DNA of 64,000 bases from Apiosordaria backusii. Its lineage: Eukaryota; Ascomycota; Sordariomycetes; Sordariales; Lasiosphaeriaceae. Shown in pieces: positions 33,317 to 43,908 of the stretch. A model generated the notes under the pieces. That model was given only the letters and a program-made list of their open reading frames with translations, did not search any database and was not told the DNA's origin. The position numbers and the translations under genes are program-made. The DNA lies in NCBI GenBank assembly GCA_030549205.1, contig JAUKTV010000025.1:186001-250000 (forward strand), in the 5' to 3' direction. Within the stretch, counting starts at the first letter, position 1. Each line of letters starts with the position of its first letter.

Positions 33317-34812
33317 ATGAAGCTTCTTCTCTCTTTCACTGCCAGCGCGGCTTTCCATGTTGCTACAGGATCAGCTTCATCCATCCACCGCCGCGACCCG
33401 TACGAGATCTTCAGGTTTCCAGGCCGAATCCTCCCGCAGTTTGGAGGCAACGACGCAAATCAACAGATCGGATCAACTGGGGTCAACATCCCCCTTGAAG
33501 TCTGGCGCATAGGTGCCACAGATCTCCAATGGGCGGGTGAGATCACCGTTGGGACTCCCCCGCAGAAATTGTGTGTCTTTTTGTTTCACCCCCCCCCCCC
33601 CCCCCGGACCAGCACACAGGTGGCTAACAAAGGCTCAACAGCAAAGTAATCTTTGACACTGGCTCCCCCTACCTCCTCCTCCCTCGAAACAACTGCACCA
33701 CTTGCGGCAGCCAACACAACCTCTTCAACCCATCTGCTTCGACAACCTTCTCCCCCAGCCCAGGCCTTCCTCTCCAACTCGAATTCGGCTCAGCAGGAGG
33801 CGGCACCGTGCCCACCAACAGTTCTCAAAGAGTGAATTGCATAGCAGCTACCGACACAGTCAGCATATCTTCACCCCCGCTGGAGGCATTCAACCAGCAG
33901 TTCCTCGTCTGCGATTACTACTCCTCCGGCCTCGCCACCCAGCCCGCCGACGGCATCTTTGGCTTGGGGTCCCTCCCCACTGGCCTTTGGCCTGACAAAA
34001 GCAGAAAAACAACAGTCGAGTTTGAGACTGCCTATTGGAACTGGATCAACAGCAGTGCAAGCGGTGATCTTAGCCCTGAATTCGGGATGTTCCTCGGGTC
34101 TCCCAACCCGCAGCTCACCCTCGGCGGCAGCGACACGAATCTGTACCGCACCTCCACCCTCCGGTCTCGCACCATCTTCCTTGATGTTCAACTGTCAACA
34201 ATGCGCTCAAGCTGGGTTTCAGGGCTCCGATCAGTCAAAGTCAACAACCAGCTCCTCCTGAGTAGCAATGAAAGTTCCCCAGTTTTTGACGACGTAGCGC
34301 TGTTGGACACCGGCTCGGCGATCATCCTCACTCCCGATTTCACCACCGCCGCGAATATCTACAATATACTCTCCCCTCAGATTGGGCCACTAGATGATCT
34401 CGGCTCTTGGGGCGGGCCGTGTTCAGTTCTTGACAATATTGCAGAAACAGCCATAATCTCGTTCACTGTTGGGACGAAGGAAAAAGCAGTGGAGGTGGAT
34501 CTGGTCAAGGGGGCGTTCAACCTGGGTGTGTTTGATGAGGTGGCCAGACCGGGGATTTGTCAAGCCGTTTTTGTTAACCCGACTGAACCAGCGAGGGAGC
34601 CGGTGAGGGGGAGGTTGGCGTGGGTGCTGGGGACGCCGGTGTTGAAGGGGTATTATACTGTTTGGGATGGGAAACAAATGGAGGTTGGGTTTGGGGAGTT
34701 GAAGACACAGGAGGGGAATGGGGGGTATGAGAAGGGGAAGGGATGGGGGAAGAGGCATGGGAAGGGCAAGGGATGGGGGAAGTGGAGGGGGAGAGGGGTT
34801 TGGGGGCTTTGA
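33317..34812 (+). CDS. Secreted pepsin-like aspartic protease (474 aa, 2 exons)
   Basis: Exons 33317-33570 and 33642-34812; the 71-bp intron contains a run of 17 C (33589-33605), and splicing yields TPPQKFKVIFDTGS. Signal peptide about 1-21; RR at 25-26 may be a processing site. Both catalytic motifs are intact: FDTGS (Asp90) and LLDTGSAI (Asp307). Also LPRNNCTTCGS, GIFGLGSLPTG and WVLGTPVLKGYYTVWD near the C-terminus match the A1 peptidase fold. The last 35 residues are an unusual Gly/Lys/Trp-rich repeat (GKGWGKRHGKGKGWGKWRG). No GPI signal. Likely an extracellular or vacuolar endoprotease. Start at 33317 gives the signal peptide. Confidence 0.92.
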
Positions 34813-35106
34813 TGGGGGGGGGATTAGTTGGGAGGACTTGGCGTTACGGTAACCAGGGATAGAGAAACATATAGACAGGAGGTTCTATGAGACAGACATG
34901 GAGATTTCATGAATAATGGGTTTGACCTTTTGTTCAGGGCTTGGAACGTGATGACCTTCATTGTCACAGTGTGGTATCAAAGTGTGTGGCCAGAACTGAA
35001 TGAATAATGAATGTGACGCCTCCATGGCTTTGATATGTGTTGTCTTGGAGGTGAGAACTGTAACTACGTCTCCAAACCGTGAATTGGACAGCCCTGTCCG
35101 TCATGT

Positions 35107-35652
35107 TCAACGATCGGCTGGGTACATCTTCGATGACCAGTAGAACCCTTCTTCGCCCCGATGGCCACGAGGAGGTCGCGGTCGAGCTAGGTGTTCTTCG
35201 TCCTCTTTGTACGCCCTCTCTTCAAGGCAATACCTGTAATTGTCATCCTTCAACTTCATCAGGCCTTTCTATATAAACCTGTGTGTCAGCAATCAGGACA
35301 TTTATTCAAAAAGGGCGAGGAGGGTATGCTTACCTCTCTCATGTAACGGTTCCTCAACACGATCCTCAGTCTCACAGTGCCGGGAAAGAAATTGACGCCA
35401 TCCGTCATCCAGAAGTGGTCGGGCGGCTACAAGATCTTAAAATAAGTAGTGTGAGTGGGCCGCCTAACGTAAAAAGAGGATCGAGGGCCTTACAATTATG
35501 TCGAATCGGTCCTGGCTTCCACAGAATTCGACCAACTGTTGCTCGAAATAGTAGAGGTCATACTGTCTCCTACTGTAGGGCTTCTTCCTGAGCCAAAGGT
35601 CGATGATATCTGACCGGTCTTGTCGGTGAAGCTTTGTTTGGAGGTTGCCCAT
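35107..35652 (-). CDS. MGN small protein A (137 aa, 3 exons), same family as gene at 37.6-38.4 kb
   Basis: Exons 35652-35494, 35426-35334 and 35268-35107, all phase 0. Introns are 67 and 65 bp with GTAAGG/GTAAGC donors. It begins MGNLQTKLHR, fitting an N-myristoylation start (Met-Gly-Asn). Exon 1 contains YDLYYFEQQLVEFCGSQDRF followed by DII; the sister gene has WDYCFLEKQLADLYGEGQYS then II at the same place, with an intron at the same point. Exon 2 encodes a beta-like PPDHFWMTDGVNFFPGTVRL segment; exon 3 is charged (KGLMKLKDDNYRYCLEERAY ... YKEDEEH) and ends YPADR. An alternative acceptor 10 bp upstream would end the protein after 11 codons; the chosen one keeps a 53-codon frame. Family unknown to me. 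Confidence 0.65.
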
Positions 35653-36912
35653 TGTTGTGTGTTGCGGAAAGCAGTTTGGTTGTTGATGGAGAAAATGGGA
35701 AAGCTTACCTTTCTATATGTTGGTGAAGTTGGTTTGGCTGCCAGCCAGGCCCCTACGTTAATTATGCCTACAGTAGCATTCACACTCTATCTACGCACAT
35801 ATTAGAGATATGCTTCCAAGATGTCACGCTGGCAAGACTTAAAGAGTGGCCTTTGACATTTGAGCCTCATGTGGAGCTACCCTGATCATGGGCTCGGATT
35901 TCACATGGGGTCACGAGCAGGTGAGAATTCAAGTTGACCCGCAGCTGCAAGGATAACCGGTAAGCCCTCAAGCTGTTCGATCAAACATTCATGGCTGTCA
36001 AATAAAGTTCATCACATCACATGCTCATAGGGGAACTACGGTAGGTACAGCACAGCATGTGTGCCCCAGCTCTTCACCACAGCAATTACGATGACCACAC
36101 ACCGCAAGCCGACCACTGCACCATCAAAAGGTGGATAGTGATCAATCAGATCAGCGCACTCCGCTTCATACCCACACGCTGCCGAAGTCACTTTATGGCA
36201 ACCATGAATGTAGAACCAAGTATCGACAGTGAACGCAAACAACCTTTTCTGCCTTCTTATTCTCTATATAGGTAAGGTAGGTAATGAAAGGGGGTCAAGA
36301 CAGCTTCAGACACACCCTTGTAGTCCTGACTACCTAGGTAGTAAAAAGAGGAACCAACATCGCCATATTACATGCATTTGTAGGGTAAATAGTGACAGAA
36401 TTGAAAGAGTTCAATCCCTCCTACCTAGGCAAACATACAGGTAATCCTACAGAAAGAACTAGCTAGAGACGCTATACTCTCCTACTTCTGGGAATTACAA
36501 GCTGCGCCTTCTATGTTCAGCATATTCGAGGTAGGTATTCGTTGGCATCGCCCAAAGTCTTTCAAGTTTTCCAGCCTTTCTTGACATCGGTGCTTCCATT
36601 TCGGGTCCCTTGTGTTGCCAACGATTCCAGCGTTGCCGTCAAGTTTGGTATTTTATCTTTGTTGCCTTGTGGTTGTCTTGCCATTGACGCTCCGTTGAGT
36701 TATACAGAGTTGTACCCTCTTCATAGCTACGTAGGTACAGGTAGGTACTACTTCTGTGGTCGCTGTCGCTCTTGAGCTTGTATATGCTCATAGCAGAGCT
36801 GCTCGAGAGCTATAGTCTCTTCCTAAGAAACAGGAACAGTTGGCAAGGGTTGAAATACAACGCGAATCAAGGCCTGAATGTGAGAGGAGAGTGATAAGAT
36901 TGCTCACCATCG
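35653..36912. other. Intergenic rich in CCTACCTA-type motifs
   Basis: Upstream region of gene A. Repeated GGTAGGTA / ACCTAGGTA motifs at 36275, 36332, 36421, 36533 and 36730. No gene is supported. Confidence 0.4.
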
Positions 36913-37145
36913 TCAAGTATCTTTTGGATAGGTAAGATGATTAGGTATATCTTCATCATGGTCGTCCATAGACTGGCAAATCCATCAGCAACATGTACCA
37001 GTGGCGTAGAACAAACGACATTGTGAAAGGGATTGTACTTAGGTACCTTTCTTGTCCATTCGCCTTTGCCCAGAATTGTGTTCAATTGTTGGTACAGAAA
37101 ATCTGTGTCTACATACCGCAATGGGATTCGAGTAAGGCAGTCCAT
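36913..37145 (-). CDS. Candidate third member of the MGN group (short or decayed)
   Basis: The minus-strand frame from an ATG at 37145 encodes MDCLTRIPLRYVDTDFLYQQ then LNTILGKGEW. The pattern F-L-x-x-Q-L-x-x-x-x-G-x-G-x-(W/Y) also occurs in the gene at 37.6-38.4 kb (FLEKQLADLYGEGQY) and, more loosely, in gene A. A donor GTACCT follows at 37046, where the others are spliced, and an acceptor (GCCAG, ending at 36973) would add an acidic 19-residue tail (SMDDHDEDIPNHLTYP). It lacks the MGN start and a longer C-terminus, so it may be a truncated paralogue. The unspliced frame also stays open to 36867. Confidence 0.35.
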
Positions 37146-37613
37146 GATTCCAGACTTGGTTTTGCTCCCGGCTGCTGTGTGTTCTTGCCTGGTAACTGTT
37201 ACAACCACTGTAAAGGGACGGGAAAAGCTTGCAGAGCGCTACATGCGTCCATCTTATAGATACCGCTGTCAAGTTGCCACTGGCAAGCTCAAAGACATCC
37301 GCGTTTGAAGCTGTTATTACGCCATTGCAGTTATCAAGGGGCTTCAAACAACATGAAACATGACTTCGAAACTACCGGTGGCCCTTGATGCAGAGTTGGA
37401 GCATATGGTCATTCAGACGAGAGCGTGAAGACTTGACCGAGGTTACCCAAGGGAGCGGCAACAGCTGCTCGTGTGACATGATGCCCTTCATTATCTAATC
37501 CTCGAGTCCAGACAACCCGGCCGGAGAACCCAGAGTCATTTTCCCCACAAGCTTGGTCCAGAGCCGAGTGCGTTTGAACCACTTGACCAACCAAACGCAT
37601 CTGTTGGTGTTCC
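37146..37613. other. Intergenic between the small paralogues
   Basis: Contains an A-box-like CCACTTGACCA at 37579-37589 matching that of the tRNA-like element at 30.4 kb, but no convincing B box. No gene is supported. Confidence 0.35.
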
Positions 37614-38380
37614 TCAAACAAAGCTTCGTGCCTCTACTCTACAAAGTGCGAGCATATCAAAATTCTCTTCATCCCCATCAATTTCATACGCATCTGAGAA
37701 GGTGTTGAGTCCTTCCTCACAATGGGTTTTTGAATCGCTCTTCTTTCCCTGTTCCTTGTCCTCTTCGTCTTCGTACTCGTTCGAGATGAGGATAAAAATG
37801 CCCTTGTCGTCAGGCTTCGCATCCTTTTTGGTAACCCCTTGCTTTTCATTGTTCCCTTCGTTGTCATCGTTGGCTTTTTCTGCCAGCGCTGCACGCCGTT
37901 CGCACACGTACTCAGACAGAGCGGTGGACTTCTCATCTTCTCCCGATTCAAAATGACTTCCGGGACTGAGGCCAGGCTTGTGTTTGGTGTTTTCTGCGTA
38001 CAGCCTGTCTAGAATTCCCTATGAGGTTCGGGCAACAGATGGTTAGTCACGCATTCTGGATGTTTTCCAGGAATCGTGGAAAAGGTTATCTAGCAAAGGT
38101 TGGAAATTGGGAAGAGGATATCGTACCTTGGTGATGGGCCGTGTTGCCCTGACAACTATCCACCCGGTTGGGAGTACCTTTAGCGCAATGATATTATCAG
38201 CAAACTGCGCGGCGTACTATCTAGCCATAGATAGAGGGTTCTGCTTACAATAATGCTATACTGCCCCTCACCATAGAGATCGGCAAGCTGTTTCTCTAAA
38301 AAGCAGTAATCCCATTCAGAGCTCCCAAAGAAGACCTCGTGCATCTCCGGGAGCTTGACCTTTGCGTGGGAGTTGCCCAT
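37614..38380 (-). CDS. MGN small protein B (195 aa, 3 exons)
   Basis: Exons 38380-38249, 38177-38127 and 38018-37614, all phase 0; introns 71 and 108 bp. Starts MGNSHAKVKL, a possible N-myristoylation signal. Exon 1 ends WDYCFLEKQLADLYGEGQYS-II; exon 2 adds VLPTGWIVVRATRPITK; exon 3 opens GILDRLYAENTKHK and is then highly charged, mostly acidic and likely disordered (ESGEDEKSTALSEYV, EYEDEEDKEQGKK), ending ARSFV. Matching start, motif and exon structure tie it to gene A at 35.1-35.6 kb. No enzyme motif, no transmembrane segment. Membrane-tethered adaptor is one possible reading (inference only). Confidence 0.7.
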
Positions 38381-39604
38381 TGTAGTAGTGTGCTTGTTGC
38401 TTGGTGTGGAAGAATTGTGGAAATGTGACGAGCGGAAGAGGAGCGGCAGTCAGTCTTCACACTGCATGGTAAAACTTATACTGCTGAGCCTGGCTTGGAG
38501 GTCTGACATGCCTATCAAGTTTCTACTCCCACGGAGGACAAGAGGCTCAAGCAGCCTGAAACATGCCCAAAACGTACCGAGTGTTCGTGACTTGTTGAAG
38601 AAGAAGGTGTTTGGACATTTTTGACAAGAGTCGCAGAAAAAAGACGAGATGAAAAATCTAAGCAGGGCCTGCGTCGTGGTACCAAGTAGGTTCAAATCCA
38701 TATTGCTGGACTCCTGTTGGGTCTGAAAAAGAAAACAAAAAGAAAAAATAGATTACTCGATGAAGCACTTACAACATAATGCCCGTTAAATACAAGAATG
38801 GTAGGGGAAAGAAAAGTCGAGAAAAAGTTAAAAGAAAAACATCAGAACCCTGACTCCAACGAGCCACCTCCCTTCCTCCCATTGTCAGCCTAACAATCTT
38901 GCAGCCAGGGTCATCTTTATGGGGTCAGAGAATCACACCGCTTGACCATTGGTACAGTGCAAGTGTTGTGAGGTTCCGATGTTGACATTTGCTCCGGCAG
39001 CGACCCTTATAAGTTGCTCCTTCCGCGCGGGTGACATGAGGCCCACCCTGTGACTGTCCGCTTGATGCAGCTTCGAGAGTTCTATTTCACTCTTGTCTTG
39101 TATACCGTAGGCCAATGGCCCAGGTTCACGCGGAAGCAGAATTTCTTGTTGATGCGATGAGTTCAAGTCGTAAAACAAGTCCTAGCAACACACACCAAAA
39201 GAAACAATCTAAAACGATCACCATGTCACGAGGACAAATGTTTTACGTCATATCTTCAAACATGTAAGTCGCTGGGTAATCAAGATAAAGTAACACAGCA
39301 AGGTCATTGGGCTTCCTCAGATGTTCAACAGGAAAGGTGTGTATATAAGTATATGAAATGAATGAACCAGCTCGGCCTGTCTCCAATCTCTCCTCCTCTA
39401 CACATGTCAATTTCGGACCCGTGAAACAACTGCAACACTCCCTCAACATATCCCCACCCACAGAAACGAATGTAACAAACAAAGTATCCTCCATCATCCC
39501 AGACCCCTGAACCGATCTATCCAGCTCATCCTCCACTCCCAGCTACATTCTTCCTTGACCAGCACGCCGTCTCCTTTCCCATCAGCATCCCCTCCATGTT
39601 TCCC
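38381..39604. other. Intergenic
   Basis: No supported gene. Open frames at 38450-38701, 38933-39178 and 39243-39536 (all minus) have no family features; the second follows an acceptor-like TTGCTAG at about 39183 and could be a lone exon. An A/T-rich stretch lies at 38730-38850. Confidence 0.35.
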
Positions 39605-40039
39605 TTAGATCCACCACCAGTCACCAGTAATCCTTCCCGCGCCAAGGGGGGCCAACCTCTGGAACGCAGTAGGCGACAAGTCCAAATCACCCGCGCCACA
39701 ACCAGGGCATCTATCCACAACCGTGACATCAACCGTCTTGCCGTTGTAGCTAGCACGAATCTTCCTCCCGCACAGAGGGTTCTTGTTAGGATTGCCATTA
39801 GGGGTCTGGGGGTCGAAGACGTGGTGGTTGAGAGCAACAACAAGCTCGCCGTCATTGTTCCATTTGCCGCAGGCACCCAAGCCGGTGTTGTACCAGGTGA
39901 ATTGACCTCTGGCGCGGGCGGCGATCTCACGGGCTTCAACTTCGAGAGGGGAATCCTGAGCAGGGATGGTGGGGGCTGCGGAGGCGAGAGAGAGTAGCGC
40001 CACGGCGAGGGTGGTGAGGGTGGTGGTTGAGATGAACAT
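39605..40039 (-). CDS. Secreted expansin-like / RlpA-type double-psi beta-barrel protein (144 aa)
   Basis: Intronless. Signal peptide MFISTTTLTTLAVALLSLAS (cut about residue 21), then a pro-segment of about 25 residues ending ARAR. The mature domain has the DPBB pattern: GQFTWYNTGLGACG, ELVVALNHHVFD, NPLCGRKIRASYNGK, VDVTVVDRCPGCGAGDLDLS, AFQRLAPLGAGRITGDWWW, with conserved cysteines and the HFD-like/DRCPGC motif of fungal expansin-like and barwin-like proteins. Such proteins are small secreted cell-wall-associated proteins, often induced in growth or plant contact. No carbohydrate-binding extension. A TATATC box lies about 140 bp upstream of the ATG at 40039. An in-frame ATG at 40216 is ignored because the signal peptide starts at 40039. 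Confidence 0.9.
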   Translation of the reverse strand: MFISTTTLTTLAVALLSLASAAPTIPAQDSPLEVEAREIAARARGQFTWYNTGLGACGKWNNDGELVVALNHHVFDPQTPNGNPNKNPLCGRKIRASYNGKTVDVTVVDRCPGCGAGDLDLSPTAFQRLAPLGAGRITGDWWWI

Positions 40040-42871
40040 TTTGATAGTCTTGAAGGGGTGAAAGGCTGTTGCGGGGGTGTGAAGATGGTTTTTAGGTGTT
40101 GCTTTTTCGAGGTGGTTGAATTTCTGATGATGAGGATGAGGATAAAAAGAAGTCCCGGAAGGGGGAGAGAGAGGCCTTGATATAGATGCCACAACATGGC
40201 TGACCTGCGGCTTCATGCCGTGGACCTCGAGTATGGGCTGCGTGTCTGTCTCCTCACCACAGCTCCGAGGCCTAGTCCGACGACCGGCATGCTCCTGTCG
40301 TCCAAGTCAGCCGCTGCCTCTGAACACCCAAGAAAGGAAGTTCGTCTCACGACGACGGCAAGGTTGTCTCATCTCCCGTCAGCATCGTGAGCTTGCCTTG
40401 CCGATGATTCCATGTTCACGCCCCCGAATTATCAAAGGCAGTCAGCCGAAGAGGGAGACAGCCATCACGATGACTTGTCAATTCTGGTTACCGATATTTT
40501 CCAACAGCCTCATGAGAGTCGGCTCTTCCATTGATCTACATGTGATGGTGAAAATTAGAATCAGCTTACCGCTGTAAGATCTCGATATTATCCCATGAAG
40601 ATCGTCTCTTTGCTGCCGAACATGGTGGTGAGGTGAGACTCATTGTGAGCTTTTCCCAGGGTTTCTATGACGTTGAGGCCTTCGCGGATATGCCCAGACG
40701 GCCCAGGAGGGAGAACCCCCGTTCTCTTGGGTCCTAGCCGTAATAGAGGCATGTATGGCGCAATACAATACTCAAAGAAGCTGCCGCGATGTAATTGCAA
40801 TATGCAATTTTCATGGTCGCACTTGCAAAGGCCCGCGGAGTCCCTAAAGCAGATGAAGTAAGTGATGCAAACTAAAAGCTGTTATTGGTATTCTTCAGTG
40901 TCACCGTATCAGCCATTAGATAGTCCAGTTTCAGTCCCCAAGCCACGCTAATCGATGTCCAAGTATTTGGGTGGCTGTCTGGGGTCGTCATTCTCATTGG
41001 GCAGTATGTCTCATGTCGGAAGCCTCAGGGGTTTGCAGACTGCAGAAGGGACGTGGCCATCATCCTGCCCAAGGACACGGGGCTGAACGGCCTGTCAGGC
41101 CTCCGGATCGACGGGATGCAACTGTAGTCTGTCTGTCGAGGTCAGGGACTCGGACTCTGATTTGTGATGCGGTCATGTCGTGATACCCACAGTAAAAGAG
41201 CACACCTGCATTCCTGTCAACCTTCTCATTGTGTGACATACACGGCATAAGGGGGTGGAGAAGCTTGTGCCATCATCCCATTACTTATTTGCTCATGTCT
41301 CACTGAGCCGGCGTGCCGGATATGTTAGGTAGACATGATCTTCATCGCGACAAGGGCTGCTTACTCATTCTACACCTCAAGGTCAAGGCGCCGAGCCACC
41401 CAGTCGGGAACGGAAGCTTGTCCCTGACCCGAAGACGGGCATTCCCGCTAGAGGCTCTGCGGTCCCTGTAGAATCCTTCTCGATCGATGCATTTACTCAC
41501 CTTAAGAATACTCCATCACCATCGCCGCATGTCTGTATGCTTGGATACTCATAGCTGGCAGAGGCAATTGAAACATTCAGAGTTCTTCGATAAAAGTCTG
41601 TCGTGTAACCTGGCAGATGTAGTAGTGTACTCAGAATGAAAGATGCACTCACACAACAAATGAAGTAGAGCTCAGAGGTAGTGTTCCGGTAAATCATGGT
41701 GATGGCTGGAAAGCAAGTGCCGGCAGCTTGGAGGGTATGACGGACAGGGCAGTGAATGTTTAGGCAACTCACCGAGACAGCCCGCTTACGAGAGATATCA
41801 TTCTTGAAGAATATGTGGCACGAGATGATGCCAAGACGCCTCGACCGGTCAAGATGAGATATGCGAATGATGGCAGAAACGTGATGCTATGATACCGCTG
41901 AGAGCCTGAGGTTACACGGCCATGGTCTAGAAAGGTCGGTATGGCCGGCGGTCATTGATCGTTGCTTACATTGCGATTTTTGTCGAAAGAGCTATCAGGG
42001 TCGTTCATCTCACAATGTCTCGTCGCTGGGCTGACATGCAATATTCGGAACCTTGGCTGCCGATCTGGAGGAGGAGAGTCTAAGATAGTCAAGGGAAAAT
42101 CAAATGAGATAGGTAACTAATCGTACATGCAGACAGGCATCAGTTAACGATGTGGTAGATGTGTGAGATTTGGAATCGAGTGAGTCTGGCGTCTCTGAGG
42201 GACGACTTGCAAGGCATGCTTGTGGGGACCAATGCCCGCCGAAAGCGCTAATAATCAGGGCAAGCTTGAAAACCAGTTGATTCCATATCGCTGACATAAG
42301 GTAATTTCAAACGGCGGAAATCGAATGCCAAAAACCAAGAAAGGATGGAAATTTAGAGTTTGGCAGGTGGCAGGTGAGAGCAAGTTGACCAGCTGACCCC
42401 AACGCGCGGCCAGCCACATTGGTCGCCTGCCACTTCAGCGTGTCCTCCTAGCCCCATCGTGCATGACCTCAAAAAGCATACCAACGTCGAGGTTGGGCCA
42501 CGGGCTTAAACTTTATATCTTTCAAACCCTCGCCATCGTGATTTCTCTCTCTGTTTCTTGGATGATTCACAGTGGTCAGGCAATGGGCAAAGGTTAAGAC
42601 ATGGCCCGCATGATGGGCCGGGGAAATAGCAGAAAAACGTTGTTTAAAAGGCTGCCTCTTTGTGTTGGGCGTCCATTTGAGGTTTCATTCTTTTTTTCTG
42701 AATACAATCATCACTCACTCACACTGCGCTCGTTGATGCGCTCGTTGAAATCTAAATTGCTGTCTTTAACATCCTGAAGATAATATCAAACCTCCTGTTC
42801 CCACACACGGCCGTGAACCCCAGTCTGAGCCACATCAGTCAACCGAAGCCAGGTTCAGCAACTCGGTCAAA
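40040..42871. other. Long intergenic region (2.8 kb)
   Basis: No supported gene. Weak frames at 40588-40800 (-) and 41497-41772 (-) show no family pattern. From 42490 on it is the promoter of the next small gene (TTTATATC at about 42512; pyrimidine runs at 42540-42720). It is a candidate place for a non-coding RNA, but nothing specific is seen. Confidence 0.4.
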
Positions 42872-43186
42872 ATGGTCTGGCCATACCCCTCCACCCCCGA
42901 TTACAGCTACGGCATCGGCGACAACTACCGCACCGGCCTCGAGTGGTGCATCTTTTGCGAGCGGTACAGCTACTGCCACACGACCGGGTATTACTTCTGC
43001 TATGCCCGCACCCGCAGGAGATATCGCCGGAGCTACCGCCGAGATGATGACAACTATTGCTGGTATGGGGATGACTGGGTCACTTGCCGGCGGCGCAATC
43101 ATGAGCGTTGCCGAAGGTGGATCCCGACTCCGAGGCCATCGACGCCTCTGCTGAGACGGTGCCGGAGTTGTCATGCTTATGTATGA
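42872..43186 (+). CDS. Small Tyr/Arg/Cys-rich protein (104 aa)
   Basis: Starts at AAAATGG, a good fungal start context. Third codon positions are overwhelmingly C or G in the first 60 codons, as expected of real coding sequence here. The product is extreme in composition: a Tyr/Cys-rich half (TGLEWCIFCERYSYCHTTGY) followed by an Arg-rich half (RTRRRYRRSYRRDDDNYCWY; RRRNHERCRRW), with 10 Cys and 14 Tyr overall. No signal peptide or membrane helix. An overlapping frame from 42813 (113 aa, Ala/Thr/Gly-rich) has low-complexity composition and is considered the shadow. Function unknown; regular cysteines could bind metal. Confidence 0.6.
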   Translation: MVWPYPSTPDYSYGIGDNYRTGLEWCIFCERYSYCHTTGYYFCYARTRRRYRRSYRRDDDNYCWYGDDWVTCRRRNHERCRRWIPTPRPSTPLLRRCRSCHAYV

Positions 43187-43908
43187 GGATGGCGAGATTC
43201 TATGATTGGGTATGGGGTTTTTGGCTCAGACTTGTTGTATCTTTGGTATGTTCTGTCATGGCAGCTGTGGTCTGGTTTGCAATTTGCTGATTTGTTGCTG
43301 TAGAAGTATTGTTTTTGATGACACCCACCTAGTAGGTACCTACAATTCCTTTTGTCCTGCTGTTTTTGGACTGTTAGATACCCCGCGGGCCACATGTTAT
43401 GCCGACAATCTTTTGTTTGACTTGTTTCATTTTCTTCTGTTCATTTTGAGATCGCATATGATAGATACAGCGCCGCCTCCTGTATTTTACTGTTGTATCA
43501 CCACGACGAGCGCAGATTGCTAGAACTATCCACCTGTACTTAGCACATCATGTATACTACTAGATCTAGAGTTAGCGCCGTTCAGATATGGCTTCTTGAA
43601 ATTAATCTCATACCTTACCTACCTAAGCAACCTTTTGTCTTGTCATTGAGGGGGCGTTCAGGGCTTTGAGGCTGTTTTCAGTATGATGAGATCGGTGGCG
43701 GCGACTTATCCCCTCATTGGACAACCTTAACACGCAGCTAGAGCAGTTTTGAGGCCTTGGGGCATTATATCAAAGTTTTATCGTCCTGGAAAACTTCTTG
43801 TGTGTGCAGTACTTCATCGCCGAGTGGTATCCCTCCATCAATTCAACGCCCTGATCAAGACCTGTCAACACCATCCCGCCCGCAACCACTACAGCAACCA
43901 AGAGCACA
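43187..43908. other. Intergenic
   Basis: Contains an AGTAGGTACCTAC palindrome at 43334 and ACCTTACCTACC at 43613. No gene. Confidence 0.4.

Noticed and set aside
35243..35278. Alternative last exon for small protein A, ending after 11 codons
   Set aside because: Uses a CACACAG acceptor 10 bp upstream of the chosen TATATAG; the latter keeps a 53-codon frame and a GL start similar to GI in gene B.
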